Program-made: the position numbers and the translations under genes | Part shown: positions 44,773-56,419 of the stretch, piece by piece | How positions within the stretch are numbered: the stretch's first letter is position 1 | Layout: each line of letters opens with the position of its first letter | The notes under the pieces: model-generated | Told to the model about the DNA's origin: nothing | What the model saw: the letters and a program-made list of their open reading frames with translations, nothing else | Database searches by the model: none | NCBI GenBank assembly: GCA_948567375.1 | Contig: OX419757.1 | Span: 40,920,001 to 40,984,000 of the forward strand | Reading direction: 5' to 3' | Source of the DNA: Lunularia cruciata | Lineage: Eukaryota > Streptophyta > Marchantiopsida > Lunulariales > Lunulariaceae | DNA: 64,000 nucleotides

Positions 44773-45802
44773 GATCATCAAGGTGCTTATGGGGACTAGG
44801 TGCTCTAACATCATGAGGGGGACATGTACAAAACTTTTCAAACCATATTATCCAACAAAAAGAAACCATGTTAAACTATCCATAATCTAGGAAGGGTTAT
44901 CCACAAGTTTCCAATTATGAAAAAATAAAAATCTATAAAAAAATCAGAAATATAAAAACATATGCATAGGGCTAGCTAACCTATACTCAAGAGGTGCACT
45001 AAACTAAAACTAAATTCACTTACTAAGTCACTTAGATGCTCATTATGTGCAAGCTCACCCTCATGTGCCCTCTTGTGAAATAAACCTCCTCCTCTACACC
45101 TCTAAAGTTATATAAAATCTTATCCTCACTAAAAAAATCCACTCTCCATGAACAAATGAGTCAAAACATGTCACACATGGGTCACACAAAAGTGTGTACC
45201 ATCTGGGTGCCCAATCTGCCTCTGGAGTACAATAAGCTTTGCCTCAATAGTCAATAACATAAGCTTGGCCTAATCATAATCTACTAGAGTAGATCATGCC
45301 ATCTTACTCTTCACTATGAGAATGATGTTCCTATGCACAACTCTAGGATGCCGTGGTACAATAAGTAGTGAATACAAGAGCTAGGAAAATGGTCTAAATG
45401 TAAGATATGGACACTATCTACCTAGATATTTCCTAGCTATCCTATCTCTTACAAGAAACCAATTTTCTACCATGCTCTATGGAACTATCTTCCTCCTCTC
45501 TATAGTACCTATTTGCAAACAAAGTGCAAGACATACCATAGTTGTGATGAGAATAAAATCTCTCTTGCTCTAACTATCTCTCTATGAGTGTCCTTCTCCC
45601 AAGTGCATGCAAAATCTGTGCATATTGCTACATACAAACATGTTGACACACAAATATGTCAAGACTTAACATCTCCAAATTCCATGTATAAAATAGACTC
45701 TCAAAACCCAAACTCTATTTTTGAGGCAATACAAACCTTCACCTTGCTATGCAAACAAAGCATAGCAACCACAGCTACCATGCAAACCACTCAACTCAAG
45801 CG

Positions 45803-45829
45803 GTGCAAACCAATTATATTGGTTTGCAC
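45803..45829. repeat. Perfect 11-bp inverted repeat, 5-nt loop
   Basis: GTGCAAACCAA - TTATA - TTGGTTTGCAC. It immediately precedes the tandem repeat at 45837. Confidence 0.85.
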
Positions 45830-45836
45830 GACTTGC

Positions 45837-46028
45837 GTGTCATGGTTTGTGTGGAGAGCACTAGTTTGTACAACTTGCACACCCTAGTTTGCATGGTAGC
45901 CATAATTAGAGTTTGCCCAATGCACATCATGTGTGTCATGGTTTGTGTGGAGAGCACTAGTTTGCACAAATTGAGCACCCTAGTTTGCATGGTAGCCATA
46001 ATTAGGGTTTTCCTATTGCATGGCTTGC
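45837..46028. repeat. Tandem repeat, 96-bp period, 2 copies
   Basis: GTGTCATGGTTTGTGTGGAG starts the unit at 45837 and 45933. Both copies contain AGCACTAGTTTG and ATGGTAGCCATAATTAG. Confidence 0.88.
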
Positions 46029-46235
46029 ATGTAATTTCACTCATTATGCATTTTTTAATTCAGGATTTGGGATTCAAAGTTGTGCAATCAGATCAAGAGA
46101 AATTGAATTATCACTGACATGTGGTTGGATATTCAATGCTAAGAGCTATTTTCATTCCAAGGATGTCCGAATTGATTTCATGAATGGCATCTACTATTTC
46201 TCAGATTTGATCTTCATCCAACCAACACCATTTCA

Positions 46236-46472
46236 CATATGGAATATATAATTGACAATTGTATTTGTCACACCATTTGTAGTGTTGCATCTAGATTGCT
46301 CTAACACTGGAGTTCCAATGATAGTAGTTAGAGGCATTTTGGCAATTACTCATAGACTACTTTTTGACGGTCAGATTTTGTGTTTAGGGTATTGACTTCA
46401 TGGCGGGGCCCATCTTCACTTGCAAAAGATGTAGGTCAAAATCAGGAGTATACCTTGGAAGTGCAGCTCTAG
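46236..46472 (+). repeat. B 5' LTR, first part
   Basis: From a degraded head (about 46236) through TGTCACACCATTTG (46267) to the TCTAG target duplication of E1. It continues after E1 at 50180 (GAGCTCACTTCTCTGATG). Confidence 0.78.
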
Positions 46473-47143
46473 TGTGACAACCCGGCAAATATCACTTTTG
46501 CGGTAATCGGGTAAGTAAAGTTCGTTCCCGTAGAGATACGATCCAAAATTGGTCAAATACAAAGTCAAAAGTCACAATTGCAGTTCTTCTTGATTGCTTC
46601 TTTAATCTCTCAGGTAGAAACTACACCCAGAAGAGAGTAACAAGCTCACAATCTTGACAACTTGTCACAAATACACACACATAATCACAACATAGTCAAT
46701 TCTGTCCAAACAACTCTTGATTGTGATGATTCAGATTCTCCCGAAGATGGCACTTCACTGCAAAGAACGATTTCGACTCAGAATTGTGTTCCATCCCTCC
46801 ATTGAAGGCACAACTTCCTTGATCAAAATTGCTTCACACCAACTTCGTGCTGCAATCACAAATGCAGAATACTAACAACACTACAATTCCTCTCAGACCT
46901 GTCAAGGCATTGCTCCGATGCACTTCACTCAGGATCAAACACACAGAATGAAGATCAAGGCTGTAGACCCCAGCATCCACAGACACATTGACTTGCTCTT
47001 TGGAATTCTCCATACACTCACAAACACAAACACAAAATTGACAATCGGAATTAAGCTTAAGCGACGAGTACTGAAAACAACACTTTGCTTTATCTATCTT
47101 CAGAAAGATGAATACTGAATAACATCGTACTGCAAATGCTCCA

Positions 47144-47151
47144 CTTAAATA
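47144..47151 (-). promoter_or_regulatory. E1 conserved TATA-like box
   Basis: TATTTAAG on the minus strand. The equivalent boxes in E2 and E3 lie at almost the same distance (668-671 bp) from the unit's 3' end, about 120 bp after the ORF stop. This suits a U3/R border. Confidence 0.55.
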
Positions 47152-47271
47152 CTGAAGAAAACGGCAGATTTGCCTACCTAGGCACCGCTTCCTAACATCC
47201 CTTCCTACTTACAGATCCCAAGGGACAATCTACCTCTTCATATCTGCTCTTTCCTATCTCAAAATCAACTT

Positions 47272-50052
47272 TTATCCCGATCCAATGTCTACCTCATCAT
47301 CAGCTTCCAAACCCGATGATCTTTTTACTACTTCACCTTCTTTGGGTATGACTGATTCTACTAATTTCTTCACTAATTCTACAACTTCTACACTAGGAAC
47401 TACAATCGAGCTCATGGGTAATCCATCTACACTCTTATTTCCCGACCCACTCTTCTCTAAAGTGTCAATTCTCAAGTCCGATGACACCTCACTTCCTACT
47501 TCTGCAACATCGGGTTTCTTCTCCACTGTCACACTATTCCAAATTTTCTCCAATTCCGAATTGACTAAATCCAATCTAAGACTAACATTATTCTCTACAT
47601 CTAACATTTTCCTGTCTACTCGCTCTCTCAACCGAATCAACAATGTGTTCATGTCCACATCCTTAGCTCTTTGCTTTCAAGTCTCCTGCACAAGTAACTT
47701 CAACTCATGCAGACAAGCTTCTTCCAATCTTCCTTCAGCCTCCGTGCTTAGAATTGCTCGTAATCTCCCAGCAAGGTCCCCTACTGATTCCGATGCGTAT
47801 CCTCGAGAACGCTCTACCTTCAACTCCACCCAATACATTTGCAACTTGTCTTCGTATTCTGCAGCGAGCATCTTCTTCTCCTCTGCATACTACACTTTCT
47901 GTTGCTCCGCACTCTTGACAAGTTCTCGCAAACGCTCTTCTTCTTCTTGCCTTGACGCCAATTCTCTCTGCCATGCTTGATCTTTTGCTGTGGCACTCTT
48001 CTTCAAGCTGTCCAATTCTTGCTCCATTACGATGTTCATCGCCTTAAAATGGACATTCTCAATGCGCACATTACTTACTTCCTCCTGCATCTTGCTGAGC
48101 CACATCGCCTGCTCCTTCAACTCTCCAGCTTGCTTTTGCAGGTCCTTCTCCTTTTCTGCACAACTCTCTTGTAACACGCTCAGCATTTTCTTCCTCGAAT
48201 CTTCCTCCCTCCAAAGATCTTCAATTTCCGCACTTCTTCGGATTTGATGCTCCTGCAGCTCCTTCACTTCCTTCAATAGATGCTTCACCACCTGCAGCTC
48301 ATTCATTTCTTTTACTCGATCTTGGGGAATTCCTCTCCGATGTTCCTTCAAAATCTCCAGCAATGGTGTGACCACCTTCGTTAAATATAATATCCCGCCG
48401 AAAGTTTCTTCTTCATCATTGCCTTCTTTGTATGGAGTCTTTTCTTGTGTCATCGGCTCCTTCATCCAAAGTCATGATCTTTGTATCTTCAGAGTGTCAG
48501 CGCTATCTTCGTCTTGGCCTCTTGAACTCAGCCCCGCGGGATATTCCTTCTTTGCTTTGGGTTTTGGCTTGTTCTCCACCATCGCCTCGCCCACTTCACT
48601 CACCACCACCGATTGCTGGACTTCGGGCTCTCCCTCACTTTCACTACCCGACTCCCCACTCTTCAACGTGAGCTCTTCTTCTTCTGAGTCTTCTTCTTGC
48701 GACTCTGTTTCTTCATCAGACTCCGATCCCGATGATGCTCTTCTCATGACATTTGTGGTCTTCAACATCAGCCTCCAAGTCTTGCGTTGGATGGCCGATG
48801 GTTTAGCTTCTTTGGGTTTACTTTGCTTCTTCGTCTTTGGACTGGCCGCATCTTTGATCTTCCACTGTACCGTTCTTGCAAAGTATTCGTCATTCGCTTG
48901 CAGCTGAAGCATATATTGTCGCTCCTCCTTGTCAGCTTCTCGTCTCAAATCAGGGTGCATGTGGGAGACCATACGATGCCGCTCGTCTTCAGAGAGCAAG
49001 TTTAGGCCAAAGTAGAAATGTGCTGCAAATGGTGCAAAATAATGCGGTGGCAAGCCTATTTGCCAATTCACTACCATTTGCCTTGTTCGGTGATGGAAAC
49101 ACTTCGCCCAATTCACGGGTACTCCTGCAAACATTTGGTGGAAGAAGACCACCTGCTGCATGGTTACATACGTTGTTTGCTCCGGCTTGAATATGGCCAT
49201 CATCGCCCCTACGATACTTCTTTGGATCGGGTCCCGATAGGACTCCACCTTGTAACCATTCGTAGTTTGTGGAGCAAAAAACGAGTTACGAATCTCTGCT
49301 GTCTCCTCTGCAGCATCACACTTCCGATAGAAGGTGATTCATATTGGCTTTCCTGCTTCTCTCCCCAGGACTAACTTCCAATCCGACTCAGTCCATCGAG
49401 CCGGATTGCCTCTCTTCCCCTCCACTTTGGGACCCTCCTCACAATTACTGGTAGCGATTTCTGCCATCACTCCCGGGAAACTGAAATTCTAGTTCCAAGC
49501 TAAAAAGGTGATACAAAGTCTAACCAAGACTTCGATCCTCGCTACTACGTCTACTCTTCGAATTGCAAAACCTCTCACTGCCAGCGCGTTGGCCACCTTC
49601 TTCACCATGATTTGTTCCCTCGTTCTACGCTGTTGGAAGATCAGCCCCTCTCCTGGACGAGACACTCTAACTCCCTCAGGGTTTCGGAAAATTTCACTCT
49701 TTATGGGCTTCCAGACATGCATTCCTGCCGGATGACTACTCAGAGGAATTGGAAATTTACTCAGCGAATTCAACTTCCCTCTGCGCATTTGCAATTTTAT
49801 ATTGCCCCGAATTGCAGTCATTCTTTAGTCAATTTCATCTGTGAGTTTCTCCCTTCTACGTGCTCTCCCGGTCATTGTCAAGACATGCTTCTTCTGCCCT
49901 CGCCGTTTCTTGAAATGTACTTTCTTGCCACGTACCGAGGTTGTTAAACGGTCTTCATCATTCTTGCGTTTTCCAACCCAAAGACGATGATCTTTGGCCT
50001 GCTTCCGGCGTCCTCCTCTTTCGAGTACCTCCATCATCGGATTCGATGTCAA
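47272..50052 (-). pseudogene. E1 ORF: unknown coiled-coil protein
   Basis: One frame is kept across about 2.78 kb (927 codons) from ATG 50052 to a stop at 47272, broken only by about six in-frame stops (49825, 49489, ~49340, 48472, 47890, 47677) and no frameshift. Order: basic Lys/Arg-rich N-terminus; a globular part with KVESYRDPI, VVFFHQMFAGVPVNWAKCF and PPHYFAPFAAHFYFGLNLL; a Glu/Asp/Ser-rich acidic stretch; then ~400 residues of Glu/Lys/Leu heptad-like coiled coil. The C-terminal EADDEVDIGSG recurs in E3. I do not recognise the family. A weak resemblance in layout to plant 'putative transposon protein' domains is only an impression. Confidence 0.65.
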
Positions 50053-50179
50053 CTTCTTTGGCTTTCCTCCGAAGTTACTTTCACCTCTTCGTTGTTTGCA
50101 ATTTGACTTTTTCGTGCTTACTTTGTCTCTTAAACACTACTAACCATAAAAAAACAAAAAATGTGGGTACCACATCTAG

Positions 50180-51172
50180 AGAGCTCACTTCTCTGATGTT
50201 GAGCCTTTGAGTTCTTGGCTAGAGTGGACAAAAAGCCAGTAAGCATCACATGGATTCTCTTAGCTAAAGTGGGTGAGGCTTGACTTTAATCATTGCCATG
50301 TTGTTGGCAAGTTGTTAAGAATCAGATTAAGTATTGATTTGAGTTCAGTTGATTTGAGTTGTAAATGATTTGATTACATTAGAGAAGTGAGTCAAGGGGA
50401 AATTGGATGCAAGAACTACGAGTGTTGGTGGTATCTCCAAGCTTGGTGGATCATGGTGTCTTGATCAAGTAGTTCAAATTTCCTTGAGAGAAAGTGTGTA
50501 TGGAAACATTGGTAAAATTTGGAGCCAAGGAAAAGCAATTTTCAAGCGGTAGTTGTGATTTTGAGCTCAAGACCAATTTTTTATGAGTTGAGCTCAAAAA
50601 CTGAAATTGAAGGTGGAGTTGGGAGTATATCTTCAAGAATTAGAGATTGGACAAAACCCATTCTTCCAATTTGGTTTGAATGAAGAGTTAGCGGAGCATT
50701 TAGTGGTCAACTATTTTTAGGATTTATGTCAAATTTTACATCAAATGTTTTGAAGGATATATATCAGATTTTGGCAAGAACTTTGATCCAATCCTCGGTG
50801 ATCCTTGTAGCTCAAGAAGTAGATAGGTACTCCAATTATGTCAAATGCCAAATGGTGGCAGAGTCAATTTTGTATTGATTTATGAGATGGAGGGTTGTTG
50901 TTTAGTATTCTTGTGATTGGACCCCCTCCATACTCTACTTCCTATTAGTGCACTGTGTTTGTGTGAGGTGCCCTAAATTTTGAACGTTGGTGCTTTGGTG
51001 TGCTCTCGATAGTGAGGCTCGAGTGATGACCAATTAGACTATCTTTGTTTCTCTCCGGTGAGGCAAGAAGTGATGACCTATAGACCGTGAGAATGCATGT
51101 TGTGATGGAAGGTTACAGGTCGCCCTTGCCCTTAGTGTAGTTGTTTCAGTTAGAGTTACATTAGTGAGTAGT
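50180..51172 (+). repeat. B 5' LTR second part and leader
   Basis: It matches the reverse complement of 1614 down to about 220 in order, for example GATTACATTAGAGAAGTGA near 50.37 kb and GTGAGGCAAGAAGTGATGAC near 51.06 kb. No coding motif. It ends at GTAGT, the target of E2. Confidence 0.82.
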
Positions 51173-54100
51173 TGTAACAACCCAACAAACATCACTTTTG
51201 CGATAATCAGGTAAGTAAAGTTCATTCCCATAGAGATACTATTTAGAATTGGTCAAATACAAAGCAAAGTAACTACTTCAGTTCTTCTTGGGTTCTTCTT
51301 TAATCTCTTAGGTAGAAAGAACACCCAGAAGAGAGTAACAAGCATTGATTTGCAGCCTCATCACAACAATTTGTAACACTTAATCACAACTCCATCAAAT
51401 CGTTCCAAACAATCTTGATTTTGATGATTCAAGCTCTCCCAAAAATGACACTTCATTGCAAAATGACTTTGCTTCAGAATTGTGTTCCACCTCTCTATTG
51501 AAGGCACAACTTCCTCAATTGAAATTTCTTCACATCAACTTTGCGCTACACTCACAAATGCAAAATATTACCAACACTACAATTCCTCTTAGATTTGTCA
51601 AAGCATTGCTCCGATTGCACTTTACTCTAAATCAAACACACAATAAAGATCAAGGCTGTGGAATCCAACACCCAACATGCACACTGTATTGCACTTCAAA
51701 ATTCTCCCCAACACTCACAAACACAGACACAAAATTGACACATAGAATTAAGCTCAAGCGACGAGCATTGAAATCAATACTTTGTTTTATCTATTCTCAA
51801 AAATTATAAGCACTAAACAACATATGATTGCAAATTCCACCTTTAAATAGTGAAGCAATTGAGAGTTACTACCAACTATACCATTTTACAAAACTTTTCT
51901 AACCTGTAGATCCAAAATGACAATGCACCTCTTCATATCTGCCTTTTCAAATCTCAAAATTGTTACTACTCCGATCTGATGTCTACCTCTTCCTCCGCTT
52001 CCAATCTTGAAGTAACTTCACACACTACTCTATCCTTGAGTTTCACAACTACTAATTCCTCTACCGATTCTACTACTTCTTCTTTATGATCTACAATTCC
52101 CATCACAGGTATTCTTTCTAAATCTCTATCCCCTGAGCCACTCTTCTCTAAATATCTCCAATGGTAACTCCAAAGATATTTGTATGCCTATGTCATCTAC
52201 TTTGGGCTTTGCTCTTACATCCTTTCAAATTTTATCTATCTACAACTTTACTAAATCTAATCTGATCATGCTATTATCTTCTACTTCTAATATCTTCCTA
52301 TCTACACGAGTTTTGAGACTAATTAGCAAGGCATTCAAGTCCTTATCCTTTGCATTTCTCCTCCTCATCTCATGCACTAACAACTTCAACTTGTGCAATC
52401 TCATTTCTTCAATCTTAATGCTGGTTTTTGTACTCAGCATCGCATTCATCTTTGTTACAATCTCCTTCAATGGCTCAAGTCTCATTCTTCTCTCCCGTTC
52501 TCGATCTGCAAGCCAATCTTCCCTATACATTGCCAGTTTTGCGTTGAACTCCACTTTAATTGTCTCCTTCTCCTTCTCCTTCTGAACAATCTTCTCCTCT
52601 AGACCACAAAGTAACTCCCTTAGTCTTTCTTCTTCTCTATATCTCATTGTCAACTCTCTTTTCCAGAGCTGCTTCTTCTCTTCTACACTTTCCATCACTC
52701 TATCAAGCTCTTGCTCATTCTCTGCTACTCTTGCTATAACATGAATAATTTCTAATTGTGAATAAAAAAACTACTGTTTCAAGATCTCATACTCCGCTAT
52801 CTATCTTTCCCTTGCTATGACATTCTACTCTATCATTCTCTCTCTACTCCCCACTTCCTTCTTTAAGTTTTCAATTCCCTAATTTTGTACTACTGCATCT
52901 ACTTGTAGTACTTCCCTCTCCTCTTCACCTCGGGTTATACTCTTCTTCAACTCCGAGTTCTCTTCCTCTAATCTTGCTAACACCTGCAACACAATCTTCA
53001 CCTCCGAATACTTTGACTGCATCTCCTCCTTCTTCTGCTCTAACTTTGCTAACAATAGGTTCACCACCTCCCGCAAATACTCTACTCCTTCACTTGGTTT
53101 TACCTCAACTTGCGTACTTTTCTCCTTCTTTGCCTCTTCTTCCCTTGACACTTGCCTTCTCAGCCGCAATCTCCTTATTGGGATGGATTCTTTGCTCCTT
53201 GAACTCCCACTCTCCACTTCTCTTACATTACTTGGTCCCGCTTCATACTTTGCCTTCCTTCTAGAACAGACTCCTCTTTGAATGCTCACCTTCTTCTCCT
53301 CCTACTCTAGAACTTTGTTTTTGGGTCTCCGGTTACCTTCTTCTTCCATTTCCATATTTCCTTCTTCCTCCTTGGGTACCAATTGGATCTCCATTCTATC
53401 TTCACTCTCGCTGCTTATGTCACCACTCTGCAATGTGAATTTGGGTTCTTTCTCCTTGTCTAAGTCTTCTGACTTGTCCTTGGCCTCCCCTTCTGATTCT
53501 ATGCCCAACAACACGATTACTTCCAATTCTTTCCTTGGGTTTACCTTCTTGGTCCTCTGAGGTCTTGTCATTGCTACTTCATCTTCTTCTCCTTGTCGAC
53601 TCCTCTTCTTCAACTTTGGAGTATTCACCTTCATTAGCACACTCTGCGCCGTCTACGCGTAGTACTCATCACTGCTCCTCTATGTCAGCATCTATTCTCA
53701 AATTGGGATGGAAGTGCGACACCATCTTATGTCTCTCTGCCATGTTCAGCAAGTTTAGTCCCAAGTAGAAACGGGCTGCAAGCGGCACAATGTAATGTGG
53801 AGGTGACTTGTCTTGCAAGTTCCACACTATTTGTCTTGCACTCTGATGAAATCACTTTGCCTAATTGATTGGCTCTCTTGCAAAAATCTTGTGGAAGAAC
53901 ACCACTTGATGTTTCATCACATAAGTCATTTGCTTTGGCTTCAAGATAGTTATCATTGCACCTACGATGCCTTTTCTCACCGGGTCCTTATAACTCTCAA
54001 CTTTGTAGCTATTCTTTGTGCGTTTTGAAGAGAAGGTGTCTCTCACTTCTCGGGTTTCTTCCGCTACTTCTCCCTTCCTCAAGAACGTGGCTCCTTGCTC

Positions 54101-54938
54101 ATCACCCGCCTCTCTTCCAAGTACTAACCTCCAATTTGACTCTGTCCATCAAGCCAGATTTCCTCTCTTCCCTTCTTCCTTGGGGCCATTGAGACATTTA
54201 ATCTTGATGATCTTAGTCATGAAACCTAGAAATTTAATATTCCAATTCCATGCCAGGAATGTAATCCGAAGCTTGCTCAAGACTTTGATTTTGGCGATCA
54301 CATCTAATCTCCAAATTGCATGATTTCTCACTACAAAATTCAGAGTTCTTCTTCCCACCTCCCATCTTACTCTCTTCCACTCTGGGTTGGTAGCTACTCT
54401 TCCTATTGATTTGTGGACTAACTCTCTTGACTTCCTCTCAACACACTAGCGCGTCTTTGACTACACTTCCTTTTCCATGATCTCCCACAAGATGCTTTCT
54501 TAACAATGATGGGAAATTACTTGTCATTGCTTTGTCTCTAGCCCAAATCTTATAGTGGCACGCTTCCTCTGTCTTTCTTCACTCCAAATTTCTACCAAGA
54601 AATCCCACCTCCTTCATGCTCTTGTTGCTATCAATTTCCTCCCGCTCATAAGCCAACCATTTTTTGTGCACAGTACCTTCTTGAGGTTCCAACCCCAAAG
54701 GAAAGTTTTTACATTGTCCTCGCCTTGGGTTGAGCACCCCCAAGATGAAGTCTCCTTACTTTGGGTTTCAGGCTGACAGGGCAAATCTGATTACTTTGTC
54801 TTTTGACACAAAGTCACTTTTCCTCGGCTTACAATCCAAAGACACCATTCTTCACCTTCTGATGTCATATAGGCACAATACGACTTCTTCTGTACACTTC
54901 TTCAAAAATAAGAAAAAAACAAAAGTGTGGGTACCATA
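51173..54938 (-). mobile_element. E unit, copy 2 (3766 bp), TSD GTAGT
   Basis: TGTAACAACCCAAC ... GTGGGTACCATA, flanked by GTAGT (51168-51172, 54939-54943). Same orientation and layout as E1 and E3, but its ends and ORF are more decayed. TATA-like box at 51841-51849, 668 bp from the left end. The right flank resumes the B leader exactly where the left stopped. Confidence 0.85.
51966..54450 (-). pseudogene. E2 ORF, coiled-coil protein, degenerate
   Basis: The same protein as in E1 and E3, broken by stops and frameshifts. Recognisable parts are RITFLAWNWNIKFLGFM and GKRGNLA (54.36-54.15 kb), KVESYKDPVRKGIVGAMITI (about 54.0 kb), acidic and coiled-coil parts (53.6-52.2 kb), and the C-terminal VDI-SE ending at 51966. 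Confidence 0.65.
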
Positions 54939-54943
54939 GTAGT

Positions 54944-55200
54944 GTTTTGTTAGTTTTGGCACTTGGTGGTGCTTAATTGGTGTTGGCACTTGGTGGGGTA
55001 CTTGCGGTTGTGGTTTGCGGTTGCATTTGGTGGTTCCAATTTGTGGTTGTAGTTGCGGTTACAGTTATGGTTACTTTGTCACTGTGGAGTTCTTTGGGGA
55101 TTCCAGAGGAGATAGCCCTCCAATATACAGTGGGTTTACTTGGAGTGGCACTCAATATTAGCCTATATATCAGGTCCTAGTGAGGGAGGAGATTGACTCT
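54944..55200 (+). repeat. B leader, end
   Basis: Reverse complement of about 1-220 of the window (GGTGCTTAATTGGTGTTGGC..., GTCCTAGTGAGGGAGGAGATTGA). A decayed tRNA primer site may lie near 55.16 kb but is not clear. Confidence 0.72.
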
Positions 55201-55740
55201 GAGTTGGAGTTCAACACATGAGCTGATTAAGTTGAGAGTGCACTTGGCGTGTCTGCACTGTTGTTGTAAGACATGGACAAGATTTATGGGGCCTCCAAAG
55301 GCCATAGGCGTTACTTTAGTACAGTGGGTACCATTGAGTTGGATGACTTCATCTAGGAGTTTAGACTTCACCTACTAGTCAACCACTTGCTACTACACAG
55401 ACTGAGTCTAGTATGATGTTGGGGACGGGTTGGCTGATTATGCAATATCCTTTATTCTCAGCCAATGACATGTTTACATTGGGAGTTGACCCAACCCTAG
55501 TGTTCTGGTTGGCTACCACGCTTTGTGAGAGTAGGGATGATTTGGTTCCTACTACTAGAGTAGAGGTAGTTGATAGTAGAGCTGACTTGATTGAGGAGCA
55601 TGGGATCCGTTTAGCAACCAATGGTTTATGGCAGGCAAGAGAGGCTAGACTAGATGAGTTGCTAGCTAGACCGGCCTTTGAGAGAGCATGGTTCACACCT
55701 GGTGTTGTCCTATTGGATAACTAGAAGGGGATTTTCCATT
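55200..55740 (+). pseudogene. B gag-like region
   Basis: It lies between leader and protease. REEIDSELEFNT near 55.19 kb and DDFI-EFRLHLLVNHL near 55.35 kb look like an eroded gag start. The open stretch 55413-55724 (103 codons; GVDPTLVFWLATTLCESRDD, GLWQAREARLDELLARPAF) precedes the protease. No zinc knuckle was found, so part of gag may be missing. Assigned by position. Confidence 0.45.
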
Positions 55741-56280
55741 TGGTGGGACCTTCAAGGAAGGTCTATACACCACAAAGAGTCTTGTTAGACTATGGTGCAC
55801 AACCCCTTATGTTGGGGAAGGCTGCAATAGTCGGTTTGGAGTTACAAAAGACCAATGTGGAGAGGTGTCCATTTCAGATCCAAGCATCTATAGGTGGTGG
55901 TTTGACATAGTACATCATACATGGGGAGCTTGTTGGCTTGGTTTAGCCTGGTCATCCAATTGATAGCTCGATGGTGAGAGCTCAGGCTATTGCGACAATA
56001 ACTGAGTCATATGATGTGCTAGTTGGAGGAGTAGTGTTATACACCATGGGTTTCAACATTGACTATTGGGAGTAAACAACCTCCTATAGACCAAGTTGGC
56101 AGTATGGTGAAGGATGGGTATGTCGCCTACCAGTATGCTTCAATAGTGGCAGTCTTGGCTCACTATAGTCCAAAACCATGGCAGCTTCAGTTTTAGCTTT
56201 CAATGGTGTAGTTTCTTGGCCTAGTGAGTTATTGGAAGGGAACACCCATGTAGAAGATACTCTAGTACCAGAGGAGATCA
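55741..56280 (+). pseudogene. B aspartic protease
   Basis: In the frame of the preceding ORF, after a TAG: VLLDYGAQPLMLGKAAIVGLEL, a retropepsin active site with D-T/S-G changed to DYGA. Then YDVLVGGVVLYTMGF and YRPSWQYGEG, the ILG-type C-terminal region of gypsy proteases. About five stops interrupt it, all in a single frame. It lies directly upstream of the methyltransferase. Confidence 0.7.
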
Positions 56281-56419
56281 CTCAGATTTGAAGTACAAGT
56301 GGGATTTTTCTATCCACCTTAGATGTTCCATTGTGGAGTTCAGAGGAGGCATTGCAGCAGCATGTAGATCAGTTGGTGCAGTAGGCTTGGAGTAGAACCT
56401 TCATACCATCAATAGATGA

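Larger units (their letters stand above)
44777..46235. other. Unassigned sequence with tandem repeat
   Basis: No protein motif recognised. It holds a palindrome and a 96-bp tandem repeat, listed separately. The left part near 44.78-44.86 kb may be internal sequence of an LTR-C element. Confidence 0.4.
46473..50174 (-). mobile_element. E unit, copy 1 (3702 bp), TSD TCTAG
   Basis: The plus strand begins TGTGACAACCCGG and ends GTGGGTACCACA. TCTAG flanks both ends (46468-46472, 50175-50179). Read on the minus strand it starts TGTGGTACCCAC and ends GGGTTGTCACA, with a long ORF then a TATA-like box 671 bp from the end. No internal direct repeat of the ends was seen, so it looks like one very large LTR (a solo LTR) rather than LTR-internal-LTR. 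Alternative: a DNA transposon with a 5-bp duplication. Confidence 0.85.

Noticed and set aside
47285-47980. 231-codon plus-strand ORF rich in Ser/Thr
   Set aside because: It is the antisense of the E1 coiled-coil ORF. Glu/Lys-rich minus-strand codons give Ser/Leu/Phe-rich plus-strand frames, and the minus frame is conserved in E1 and E3.
46473-50174. E1 as a normal LTR-internal-LTR element or as two shorter elements
   Set aside because: No direct repeat of the unit ends was seen inside, and the only 5-bp duplication is at the outer ends, so I treat it as one unit.
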